Shown here: positions 1-10,574 of the stretch, piece by piece | Numbering within the stretch: the first letter of the stretch is position 1 | How the letters are laid out: every line of letters begins with the position of its first letter | DNA from: Polytrichum commune | Taxonomy: Eukaryota; Streptophyta; Polytrichopsida; Polytrichales; Polytrichaceae | NCBI GenBank assembly: GCA_950295325.1 | Contig: OX485805.1 | Span: forward strand, 44,478,758-44,542,757 | Direction: 5' to 3' | DNA length: 64,000 nt | Made by a program: the position numbers and the translations under genes | Notes under the pieces: generated by a model | Databases searched by the model: none | Told to the model about the DNA's origin: nothing | What the model saw: only the letters and a program-made list of their open reading frames with translations

Positions 1-427
1 TATGTGTCTACCACAACAAACGACAAATTGATATTAGAATCCCTGGGATGAAACACAACTAAAAAAATTGGGATTCATGTGGAAAATGAATTACCTTAGG
101 GCATGGAGATGTCACTTCGGCGAAGTCGGCGTTAGCATCCGGAGGACGTTGTCGACATGGTGGACTGGCAATATAGTTCTTAGGTCGCGTTTGGAATGGG
201 GAATGCTGTTAGGATACAATAACATAAGAGTCCATGGAAGAAGGACATTATGTGCAAGAGGAGCCCGTCCGTTGCCCTTTAGTAAAGATGAACATGTTCA
301 AAACATATGAATTATAGCCGACTAAGTCCTACATATTAAAATTCGCTATGACAACCATAATTCCCAAAAACACAACTAACATTGTCCAAGTGGCCTGATA
401 CATTCATTGAATCAACTACCACATTGC

Positions 428-448
428 CACGGGTGAACACCCGTGGGA
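428..448. repeat. 22-bp palindrome family, copy in 3' flank of the large gene
   Basis: A 21-base version (outer C of the left arm replaced by G), AA centre. Flanking CATTG on the left and CAATG on the right extend the inverted symmetry beyond the core. Confidence 0.85.
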
Positions 449-689
449 CAATGCCAGACATTCACTGTGGTCGGAAATAGTCGGGTATTCTCTAACACCG
501 CAGTGTTGCAAAGTAGTAGACTCTCAGTGAGATACATTCATGACCATGACATGTTTGCATGAAGAAAATCCACAAAACCAAAACAAGTTTCAAATGAAGT
601 TGAAAGGCAACAAAGTTTCAGATCCACTCATTTCAAATACAATGTACCGATAGTGCAAATGTGCACTATAGGCGGCCCCAATAGGGAAT

Positions 690-1472
690 CTACATTAACA
701 TCTGAGCCTCTGGAACCATACGGGCAGAAGTCAGTATTTTATGTCTAACTAATGATTGCTTATAAATCAGAGAACTTGGCAGCTCTAGATTGAAGGGTCC
801 CTGTCCCGATGGATAAGGGTTGCTCCCCACAAAATCTGGCACATACTGTTGAGAACTCAAGAGCCTTTGCAGGTAACTATGCAGAGTATCCAAGCTTTGG
901 TTTGACATAAATGGTACAGGGTTAATGTAGCTCCCAGGAGGGTTTGGGATGCATTTGTAAGGGGAGTCATCAACAAGTAATGTAGTCCTATGACTGGGTT
1001 GCTTCGTATGCGGCACTGGATGCGTCCGGCTCCACTCAAAAAATGCGCACAGGTCTTTCATGAAGAAGCTTGAATCAGCATTCATAGGACTAGGAAGAAC
1101 TTGTCCTCTCTCATCCTTCAGAGTGTGACACAATTCTTGCCCAAACACATACTCTGGATGTCTACAACCATTGAAGAAGTGCCGGACAATTGGCTGAAGA
1201 TTCTTCATAAGCTTCGACGACCAGATGACAACATGGAAGTTTGAGAGAACAAAACGCAGAAAGCGTCCCAGTCCTCTCCTAGGTATGAGGGCACTATATG
1301 GGAGAAAGAGTGGAACCAACTCCCCAGTTATCTGAGGGCTATGTTGTGATTCAAGAGTCTTCCTGGTGTTGACATTGTCGCACTTTGTTGACCTCACCAG
1401 GATCCCGTTCACATCCAGCACTAACCATATCTTCTCTCTCCGATGGACAACAGTGGTTGGAGAGGTGAGGAT
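690..1472 (-). CDS. Last exon: FCP1/NLI-interacting-factor-like HAD domain
   Basis: This is the 260-residue C-terminal exon of the large gene, starting after the acceptor TCGCCAG. Near its start it has WLVLDVNGILVR (motif I, DxN rather than DxD). The middle has a Trp-Ser-Ser motif (VVIWSSKLMKNL) matching HAD motif II, and there is a downstream LLVDDSPYKCIPNPPGSYI matching motifs III/IV of FCP1-type phosphatases. The Asn replacing the nucleophile-partner Asp suggests altered or absent phosphatase activity. Plants are known to have such 'LDLNG' proteins, so this may be the normal state of the subfamily. The open frame ends at TAA/TAG near 690. Confidence 0.7.
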   Translation of the reverse strand: MLTSPTTVVHRREKIWLVLDVNGILVRSTKCDNVNTRKTLESQHSPQITGELVPLFLPYSALIPRRGLGRFLRFVLSNFHVVIWSSKLMKNLQPIVRHFFNGCRHPEYVFGQELCHTLKDERGQVLPSPMNADSSFFMKDLCAFFEWSRTHPVPHTKQPSHRTTLLVDDSPYKCIPNPPGSYINPVPFMSNQSLDTLHSYLQRLLSSQQYVPDFVGSNPYPSGQGPFNLELPSSLIYKQSLVRHKILTSARMVPEAQMLM

Positions 1473-4400
1473 CTGGCGATGACAAAATTGAAAGTCATTG
1501 TAAAGAATTTCTATCTAAGGAAAAAGTATATTCTACATGATTTTTATCGAATGAAACAACACGTTGGGTACACATGAGTATGCAAGATAAAAGAATGCCT
1601 CCACATTTATGGATTAGTTTTGCGAGATCGAGGAAAATATCGTACCGAAGGTGGTATTCCGGCAGTGGCTGTATGACCTGTGACCACATGCACACATGAC
1701 TTATGAGATCCACACGCTCAAACCCATAATCTCCCACGGGTGAACACCCGTGGGCACAATATCAAAAGTCCCTTATATAAATATTACTCGAGAGATAACA
1801 ATTTGTATGGAAATTGAAAAGTATAAACAGGTGGTCCCACGGGTGTTCACCCGTGGGACCAATTGCATTCAAATAACACTATATATGATACCTTGAGCTT
1901 GGCTTAGGGGGGGATCCCCACCATGTGCAGGGTCGTCATGAGAACTCGGTGGAATGACATCCCGTTCTGCCGCAACCAACACCTGTTGCAAAGACACTTT
2001 TAGAAATCTTGACGAGTTTGCTTCCACCGCCAAACACAATATAGCATTGGAAAGGGAGTATGTATTACCATTTCGGACGATGCCGGTTGACCCTCAGCAA
2101 CACGTTCGACATGAGGGCTTGAGGACTCCGCAACTGCAACATCGACTTCCCTCCTTGGAGACTCTGGCACTCCAGTAATGTCAATGATCTCCAACGTAGA
2201 GTCCACAACACTGCCGGCTTGAGCGGCCGAGGACCCCGCGAATTGACCTCGTTCATCACGATGTTTGGGAGCTTCGAACGCTGTCCATCTCTTTCTCATT
2301 TTCTTTAATGCAGCGGCATGAAGAATATGTTTCACCTTCACTGCTTCACAAAACGCTGGTGTGGAGAGATAAGCGAACATCTTGTGATAGTCGTACGACG
2401 TGTCCAAATGCGCAAGATTCAATCGCACGTTCTCGGGCACATCTACCAAGTATTTGTCCACAAATGGGGCAAAATGCACCTTGTCCTTCCCATCCGATTC
2501 CTTGCCCATGTCAGGTCTCCCAGCAAACACCGGGTGAGGGTCATCAACAAAGTTGAGTTTCACTCTGTTGTACCCAGGCTTCCCATAATCCTCATCCTCG
2601 GAATCATCCGTCATGTAGTCCGCAAACGTCCCCCGAACCCGATGTGGAACTCGATCTCTCACCTTCACCCTCACGTCTAGTTCTACGCATCTTTCGGGCA
2701 CATCGTCATCACTATCCAAGCATATGACTTCGGTTCGAATAACCTCCTCTGCTTCATTGGATGGTGCCGCTACAGTAGGCTCTTCTGCAACCACAACACC
2801 AGGTGAATCACGATTTGATCGCCCATGTCCTAGCACCTCGAGAACGGCAGCGGCAACGTCCTCAACAGGTGAGCTGACGTTCAAATCTGTGTTTGTCCCT
2901 TCAACATGCACAGCTTCAGACATGATTGCATCCCGCGGAACATCCGCTTGGCCAGATTCAACCTCGCGATAAAGACCAGAATGCTCCGTTGCCTCCGAAG
3001 ACCGCGAGTGATCTCCAACTCTAGCAGGACGTAGAGATGACCTTCCCCTTCGAGGAGCTTTCATTTTCTTTCTTGCAGTCGGTTTCGATGCAGACCTTGC
3101 AGCAGGATTAGCTGACTGCGGACGCTCATCCTCCTCATATTCTTCCATAGGTTGAACATCTAGTTGTTCTTGACTTCGTCTAGATGTGTCAAACTGTGCA
3201 AACCCGCGGCCGGGTGTAGATGGGATCCCAGACGAGAAAGATCCCACAGGGTGATGGACACTGTGCTCGGCTTGTGGACGACCAACTTCCTCTAAGTTGG
3301 AAGCATCCTCTTGCCGCTCCTCCTCACCCTCCCCCTCCCCCTCCCCCACGGGTGAACACCCGTGGGGAACCTGCTCCGGGGACATGGCCTCCAAAGAGGC
3401 CTCCGCCATGGCTGACGCCTTGTAATTGAAGGCCTCCTCCTCCACCTCTGCCATGACCTCCGCCAGTGCGTCGTCCATGACCACCTCTTCTTCCTCTTCC
3501 TCTTCCTCTTCCTCTTCCTCTTCGTCGGCCACTTCCTCTTCCTCCGCAGACTCCCCTAGGACAACAACTGGGTCATCTTCCTCCTCCTCCTCCTCCTCCT
3601 CTACGTCCTCTTCATTTATGTCATTCGCACGCTTTCTTCCAATCTCGCGCTCAATGATGGAATCCACATCGATACGCCCTTCTTCCTCTTCCAAATCCTG
3701 GGCAGCGAATTTTCCTTCCTCATTCCACCTTTGTATGCTCCAGTCAACTGCGGCAATCATCTTCGTCTTCGCCACCTCTAGCATCTCTGCAGGCACAATA
3801 TTCAACACCTTCATACCCAATGCCTGCAAAAACCAAGGCATGAGATAAATAACTTCTCAATCAAATTAGTCTACATCCAAAAGCGAATAGAATTAAACCA
3901 ATAGTCCCAACTATTTGTCTACCAACTAATTGTCAGGAAAGCTATCGAGAAGGTGGCTATCAACCAGGTGGATATAAAGCAGGTGGATGTCTAGGCCCAC
4001 GGGTGTTCACCCGTGGGCCTCCCAACCTGGTTTATGGTTAGGTTATCCAAAACACCATCCAAACCAACGATAATATTCAGAAATTCAAAAACCACTTAGG
4101 GGAAAAGATGCTCATTACTTACATGTGCCACTATGTGCGCCTTATTGCCTCCACAAATATTGAGAAAAGAAGACCCCTCAAGACATGAAGGCTTGATGAT
4201 ATCTATGTAGGTCTGCATCCTCAACTCCCCCTTGAATAAACACTTGGCCTCCTCATTGGAATACGCCCTTTTCACTGAATAACGTTTATATCGCCCCGGG
4301 TCATGGACGTCCAACATCTTCCGGCCTCCACAGAGCCGCACAGCCACCTCCGAACTTGATTCGCCCCTATTGGGAAAAATGTAGTTTGTAACCCGAAGAG

Positions 4401-6835
4401 CATTTGATTCGAAGAAGCAATCGCGAGATGCAATTTTCTCCTCTTTAGTGCCATGGTATAAGGCGTCACAAAATCTGGCGTTGCTCGGAAGGTGCGCCTT
4501 CAGCACATTGTGAATGAAATGCCGATCCGGATATTCTGAAATCACAGTCCACAATTGGGGGGAGTTTAAAATGCCTGGGAAATCACGACGAAGACCTTGC
4601 AGAGTGGAATCCATACACTCCTTCACACGCCCCCCAGTGTCTTTTCCCGCCTGGACTCCGGGGAGAAACCTTGTGTCCATGTACGCGTGCAGGACTGGTG
4701 CAAGCACTGTCCCACCACTGATCTTGTAGTTGTTGTCAATAGACAACACGACATGCTCGGGTGTAACCTCGGTGTTATGTGTACCTAAAATGTTCCTCAC
4801 TCCTTCTTTAAACCGGTCCGGAATAGGTACTCTCTTCCTTGTGGGGTTCATAGCGCCAAGAAGGTACTCCGCTCCAAGCAAGTCTACAAGTCGTTCTCGC
4901 TGGAGTTTACCAAACTTATTCGCATACTTCCATACTCTCCAACAATCACGATCAATGGTCTCTTTCTGATCGACGTGGACAATGTACAATGGAGTCGGGT
5001 CTAGACACTGTGCCATCGCGATATAAGTTTCATTCTTCTTTTTCCTGTTCATCGCCCAATCGCGCACAGTCTTCAAGGTATGTCGAGGGTGCTCCTCTCC
5101 ATCTCTGGTGGTGAGGATTTGATTCGCTGCCATGTCGAGCTCCATCTCTGTCAAGCCCCGAAATTGTTTCAGGTCGTTCTTGACCACCTTCTTCGACTTA
5201 AACCCCTTTGTCTCTTTCATAAGAGCTCCGGTCTTCGGGTCTACATAGTCACCACTCTCGTAATCCTTGAATATCCGCTCTCACTTCCTCCATATGTCAT
5301 CGCCCAATACAGGCAAGACGTGCTCCATGATCAGGTTGGTCTCCTTCTCCACGCGGAACGTCCACATGACGCACGTAATAAATGCCTGTATCAAACACCG
5401 GCAATGTATCAATCTCTATGAAAAAACCTCCATGTATTTCCAGCAATCACCAACAACATGATAGTCGCCCACGGGTGAACACCCGTGGGAGTCACAGAAA
5501 TGAGAAATTCAAAAGTCACAGGTTTGAAAAATACCTTCCACTTCTTAAAAGCTTCCGTGTTGCTGGCCTTCTCGCGTACAGTTCGGTCAGGTCTTCCTCG
5601 CCTAATCCAGGTCTTCCTAGCGTGCTGAATGCACTCCGTAAATGACGGAAAGTGCTTCCTGTACTCACTATCCAGGTTCAGAACACCAGAGAGGTGGAAC
5701 AGAGGGTCGTCATCACCTTCAGGGGCCCAGACCACATTACAAGGCCATTTCGAGAAAAACCTCTTCACCTCATCTGTGCTGCTAGGGTCATTCACATACT
5801 CGAGACAGGCTGCTAACGTGTGCTGTCCATTTACCACGTGGAACGATTTGTCCTTCACCTCCTCAAAATTGAATGGTTTAGTTCGCCTATCCGAAGGAAC
5901 GATTGTCAAGAAGTTGGGATGAATATTCGGAATGAAGGCATAGTTGAATAACCATGTCTTGATCTCCTTCAAATGCGCCTCGGATATGGGTCGGCAATTA
6001 TACCCTGCATCTCCCCGCTCTATATTGTCAATATTGACATAGCCATTCACGCCTTCACCGAATATCCACACCCTTTGGTACTTGTTCTTGAACAACTCCA
6101 TATCCATCAACCTGTCTCCAACCGATTTGTCTGGAGGCCCATGCATTGATCGCTTGGGAATCTTCTCGAGTTCAAGAAATGGACTATCCTCAGGTGTTTT
6201 CTTCTTGCCTCTCTTGGAGACAACATCCTGGCCGTCAGTGTCTTCGACAATCAGTGGTTGTCCTTCATCGGGTCTCGTCTTCTTCCTAGACGAGGTGGCA
6301 CGTACATCAGCAAGATCCTTCCTCTTGCCATCGCGGATTTCCTTCTTCTTCAAAGATGCTTCCAACCTTGCCGCCTTTGCCTCCTCAACTATAACCTTCA
6401 CTCGTGCTAGAGCAGACTTGTAGTCCTGCTCGATCATTACTGACCTCTCCTCCACGGACTTCGTGTGCACATTGGTCTCGCAATATAGTATACAATAGGT
6501 GAGGAAATCACCGTTCAATAAGCGGATGTTCTCTCCCTCATTGTTGAGCTCTTCATTCACATCCGCATATGAGAAAGTCTCCACGAGTGCTGCAACCTTG
6601 AAGTCCTTCTTCCGTTCAGGCGACTTGCACATTATCAATACCCGGCTCCCATCCGCTTGAATGTCCAGTACATGTTTTGCCTTCATGTACTTTCTCCATG
6701 TGGAATTGGGCCCAGTCCTCGTGTAAAGCGAGAGCACCGTTGTCTCTCCGAAACCACTATACTGCATGAACCATTGCAAATCTGGGTCCAAAACTTCAAC
6801 ATCGTAATTCACCCGTCTGCCCACACCTCCCGATA
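690..6835 (-). CDS. Large multi-exon gene: ParB/DGQHR-like domain, acidic linker, FCP1/NLI-like HAD domain
   Basis: Predicted exons on the minus strand are 6835-5535, 5385-4123, 3823-2069, 1982-1892, 1730-1537 and 1472-690. All have GT donors and AG acceptors and the phases fit: 1301, 1263 and 1755 nt, then 91 plus 194 = 285, then 783. Exon 1 is preceded by a strong acceptor (TTCTTCTGCAG), so a further 5' exon must lie upstream and the true start is not identified. Exon 1 carries a ParB/DGQHR-like segment (PISEAHLKEIKTWLF, then VVNGQHTLAACLEY). Exon 2 is unrecognised and has an in-frame TGA at 5283-5281. Exon 3 is strongly acidic with poly-Glu runs and a basic patch (ARKKMKAPRRGRS). The last exon has an FCP1/NLI-like fold signature, LVLDVNGILV and later LLVDDSPYKC; the second Asp of the usual DxD motif is Asn, as in plant 'LDLNG' HAD proteins. 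One gene is the simplest reading; two adjacent genes remain possible. Function unknown. Confidence 0.6.
1733..1754. repeat. 22-bp palindrome family, copy at the 3' end of intron 4
   Basis: Perfect copy, AA centre on the plus strand. On the minus strand it ends two bases before the inferred exon-5 start, and those two bases (AG) form the splice acceptor. The palindrome therefore occupies the place where a polypyrimidine tract would be expected. Confidence 0.9.
1833..1860. repeat. 22-bp palindrome family, extended copy in intron 4
   Basis: The perfect core with TT centre is extended by locus-specific GGT / ACC, giving 13-bp arms over 28 bases. Confidence 0.9.
3344..3367. repeat. 22-bp palindrome family, copy inside coding exon 3
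   Basis: Perfect core plus one further C/G pair. On the minus strand it is in frame within the acidic-linker exon and is translated as about eight residues (PHGCSPVG). It sits between 'SPEQV' and the repetitive 'GEGEGEEER' stretch. Read in this direction it has a TT centre, which is open in all three frames; the opposite direction has a TGA in one frame. Confidence 0.85.
3993..4020. repeat. 22-bp palindrome family, extended copy in intron 2
   Basis: Core with TT centre, extended by AGG / CCT to 13-bp arms. It lies in the middle of the 299-bp intron between exons 2 and 3 of the large gene. Confidence 0.9.
5281..5283 (-). other. In-frame TGA in exon 2 of the large gene
   Basis: Exon 2 begins at 5385 in phase 0 and reads through 34 codons ending IWRK, then meets TGA, and continues in the same frame for the rest of the exon (ERIFKDYESGDYVDP and onward). 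The text on both sides looks like one protein. A single G-to-A change from a Trp codon would explain it. It may be a recent nonsense mutation, an assembly error, or a sign that the gene is already non-functional. Confidence 0.7.
5468..5489. repeat. 22-bp palindrome family, copy in intron 1
   Basis: Perfect copy with AA centre inside the 149-bp intron 5534-5386. AGTC occurs one base to its left and directly to its right, a possible but weak short target duplication. Confidence 0.9.
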
Positions 6836-7132
6836 CTGCAGAAGACAATGCACATGTAAGTACTCAGCATAGCCCAATATTATCACGGATTCTATAACTC
6901 ATATAACATTGACGTGCACATAGGTATTGTGGTTATACCTTTACGGGCTATTTGCTTAGTTCTTGCCATCTCAATTCAAATGAGAGAACACTTCGACACC
7001 TCTATGTACCTGAATGAAACACCAACTGTCTATCACATGTTTATGTCTAAAACCTTCAAATGCTTACAGAGACACACCAAATTTGTCTACATAGAAAATC
7101 AAAAAGACATTTATCAAACAAAATCTCCCACC

Positions 7133-7300
7133 CAGGTGAGTGCAAAGGCTCACGGGTGAACACCCGTGGGCACTCCTAACCAGGTGAGGGCAAAGGCCCA
7201 CGGGTGAACACCCGTGGGCACTCCTAACAAGGTGAGTGCAAAGGCCCACGGGTGAACACCCGTGGGCACTTTCAACCAGATGAGGGGAGAGGCCCACGGG
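7133..7300. repeat. 48-bp tandem array carrying the 22-bp palindrome
   Basis: Three and a half units of exactly 48 bases (7133, 7181, 7229, 7277). Each full unit contains one palindrome: 7149-7170 (one C changed to T), 7197-7218 and 7245-7266; the last unit stops after the left arm (7293-7300). Spacers are close variants of CAGGTGAGGGCAAAGG and CACTCCTAAC. The array lies upstream of the first recognised exon of the large gene, so probably in an upstream intron or leader. Confidence 0.9.
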
Positions 7301-7512
7301 AGGGCTGATTTTTCACAAAGTTTTAGCTCGTCCACGTCCAAAAACCTTGAATTGAAAGGCAAAAAAAATCTCAACCCATCCCGAAACCGGTAATATCTAT
7401 ACAAGTTAAGTCTCCCTCAAGTTGGTACAAAATTAGGAAAAAAGAACAGAAAAAAACGAAGATGTCGACATGTGACCACGGACATGTTAGGGACCTTGTG
7501 AAGAATCACCAC

Positions 7513-7538
7513 TGCCCACGGGTGTTCACCCGTGGGCA
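7513..7538. repeat. 22-bp palindrome family, copy upstream of the large gene
   Basis: Perfect core, TT centre, extended by TG / CA. CACT lies just left (CCACTG) and directly right, a possible short target duplication. Confidence 0.9.
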
Positions 7539-8639
7539 CTTCAAATATCCACTTTCAGATAACCGCGTTCACACTAACAGAAAAACTGGGATTTATGTAA
7601 TGGACACTCACCAGGGTTCTTTGGGGGGACCATGTCAAAATTCTTTCAATACGAATGTGGTTTCCTGCACAAAACAAAACACAAGAGCTATTGTTTCAAA
7701 CTATGCCTACATGTGCAATACATTCATACTCTCAAACATCTCAATAGGTAAATTCTGCCCTCACATTCTTCTTGCAATCTGGTCTCACATTTTTATGAAC
7801 ATAACCTCTTGTCATTCATCTTGCATTCTGATTTGAGCATTTTTCTCACATTTCAATCAACTCTTCACACCCAAACATCACACAACTCACATGCAAATCT
7901 CTAGTATTTCTGGGTTTGAAATTCTTCAAGCAATTCAAACCCTAGTGCACCAGAAATTTGAAATGCAAGCAAGAGGAAGAATGCAAGCAAGAGGAGGAAT
8001 GCATGCAAGAGGAAGAATGCATGCAAGAGGAAGAATGAAATTGAAAGAGAAAGCAAAAGAGTGAAAGAGAGTGCAAAACATTGAAAGAGTTCAGAAACTT
8101 ACAAGCTTGTGGGTTCTCAATTCTTCATGATTGGAACTTCCCTCCACTTGCTTCAAGGTCGCCTTCCTCTTCTCCACATCTCACCTCTACCACATGCTGG
8201 ATTGAGCAAGAAACAACTATGTTCACCAAGAAACTATCACATATTCCAAGAAAATGCACACTGAATCTATTCCAGGGTTTTCTTGAGAAGAGAATCAAGA
8301 CAAGGAGTACAATAATTGAATGAAGAGAAGAGAATGAAGAGAATGAAGAGAAGCAAAGCAAGTTCAGAATTGTGGGAGAAGAGTTTTGCAAGAGCATTCC
8401 AGAAAAGTGGAGAGTGGTGAAGGAAAGAGAGAAAGAATTGGGAGAGGAGAATGAGAGAGAGGGAGAGAGAGGGAGAGAGAGGGTGCGAAATGTTGCCATA
8501 ATGACGAGCGGGTGGAAGTCGCATGTCACATAATGCCTCATTAGTACGAAGGGACATGATGGAGGAAATCTCGGGACGCGAAGAGATATGCGATTTGGCG
8601 GCTAAAGTACGTTTTGAGGAGGGATGGGCGGTATGATGG

Positions 8640-9180
8640 TATTAGGACGTAGCGATAAAAAATTATTGGTACTTTGTAAGGTTCGCCCTATTGGTATGAT
8701 AATTATTAGTACTTAGTAAGATATCTAAGTATTAGTGAGATAATTATTAGTACTTAGTAAGATATCTAAGTATTAGTAAGACAATTATTAGTAATTAGTA
8801 AGATAACTGCGTATTAGTAAGATAATTATCAGTACTTAGTAGGATAACTCATATTAGTAAGTTCATTATTAGTACTTATTAAGATAACTCATATTAGTAT
8901 GATTGATATTATTTTTATTGTTAGTAAATTGTCATATTCACTCTATTGTTAATATTAGTAATATTAGTAAAAATGATTTATAGTGATTAATAGTAATTAC
9001 CAGTAATAGTAACTAATAGTAACTAATAGTGACTAGTAGTGAATAATAGTGAATGCTAGTGCTTCATAGGTCATTATAGTCATTAATAATGTTTAATAGT
9101 GATTAATAATTATGAATTACTAATGGCTGACTAGTAGTGATTTATAGTAATAATAATAATCACTTTCAATCGATAAATGG
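8640..9180. repeat. AT-rich degenerate tandem repeat
   Basis: Irregular repetition of short words such as ATTAGTACTTAGTAAGAT, then AATAGTGA/ATAGTAA motifs. No coding potential seen. It grades into ordinary AT-rich spacer to about 10.5 kb, in which I recognise no gene. Confidence 0.65.
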
Positions 9181-10574
9181 TAATAGTATTGATAATGCTT
9201 AAAATAGGTTCATATTATAACATAGATTCCATACTTTAACATTCTACTCTGTAACATAGATTCCTATTATAACATACCAAAGTCAATTGCACATTCTCAT
9301 AATATGCGTGTAAGATGCTCAATCGCGCTTGACATCAAGCATAGCTATGATTTCCAATTCCTTATTGATGAAGTCGTGAGCATCCATAATAGGCCCACTT
9401 TCACCTTAGCCCATGAACTCAAGTTCGATTGTTCTCTTGTTTTCTCTTGGACTATGAACCATTAGAGTTCCAAGAATTCAAAATTTTAAATATAACATAT
9501 ATTATGGCAACGAAAATAATGGCATGACATAAGAAGCGGCCATGGATACTTATAAAGCATCAAAGTTGCTGGCCATTAGAAATCATCACACATAATACTT
9601 GCCGCGCATAATGGGTACATGCCCACCTCCCATACCCAATAAACCCTACTGGATAGGTAAATACTACTAGGAATGAACATAAATCGTTTAACATAAAAAA
9701 AAAAATTAGGCAATTTTAGCATAAATCTCTTTGTGGCTTTGCCCTCACCCCCATGCATTGAGAATCACTTCATAACTTGGTTTTAAAGTCATTCTCCTAG
9801 CGTTTATTCTTGTAATTGTATCTTAAGTTATATTATTACTAGATTCATTATGTGCTCTTCATTGGCTAAGATTTTTGACGTTCATAGTCGACATCTAATA
9901 TGAACACACATGCTTGCGATAACACAAATTCAAGAATGACCTTCTCAAAGGCACTAGAGTTATCATTTATCCCACTCAAATTTTTGGGTGGGGGTTGGTT
10001 GTTTTGCATGCAACACATATGGACTTAGCCAAAATTAGCGGTCAACTAAAGAGAAAGGACTTTGGAAACTAACATATTGAAGTACAAGGTGATATGCAAG
10101 GCCGCGGGAGACATCGGAATCGAAATCATATTGAGAGGATGACAAAGGAGGTGGCCAACGAGTGGGCCACATCAAGCACCACATGAATCTCGAGCAATAT
10201 TAAGATTGCATCTCCATAACCATACCTCATCGATTAAAGGGAATTCTAAATGATGGCATAAGATTTACGGAAATGAGAACTTGAATAGGAAATGGGTCAA
10301 ACACTTCAATGAATGAATTCATGTAAATCATGTGTACTCTATGAATTGAATGGTTTGTGGAATCTCGTAAAGATACTTTAGCGAGGAGTAGGTTAGGAAT
10401 ACATAAAGTCTTGAGACTCTTTCAAATTGAAATATTGAAATATAATTGAATAGAGGAAGAATAATACGTAGGTCATTCAATCCATGAAAGAGATAAAAAT
10501 AACTCCATAAGTTATTAGAGATGAGAATGATTTACATGCATGAACACTTAGCTTTGACATTAATGTCTTAGGGA

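Larger units (their letters stand above)
6836..8560. other. 5' flank of the large gene, no exon identified
   Basis: This holds the 48-bp array and one single palindrome, then a purine-rich stretch around 7960-8070 and 8320-8490 (repeats of GCAAGAGGAAGAAT and GAGAGAGG). The missing 5' exon and promoter of the large gene should be here or further upstream; I could not fix a start codon or TATA box. Confidence 0.5.

Noticed and set aside
3426-3848. Poly-Ser open frame on the plus strand
   Set aside because: It is the antisense shadow of the poly-Glu region of the minus-strand gene.
690-6835. Bacterial contamination because of the ParB-like domain
   Set aside because: GT-AG introns, HAD domain of plant type and continuity with plant-like repeats argue against it.
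7133-7300. CRISPR-like array (regular 48-bp period with palindromic repeats)
   Set aside because: The spacers are near-identical, only three and a half units exist and the context is a eukaryotic gene; it is an ordinary tandem duplication.
8125-8557. Ser/Phe/Leu-rich minus-strand ORFs
   Set aside because: They are the antisense reading of a GA-rich purine stretch and have no motif.
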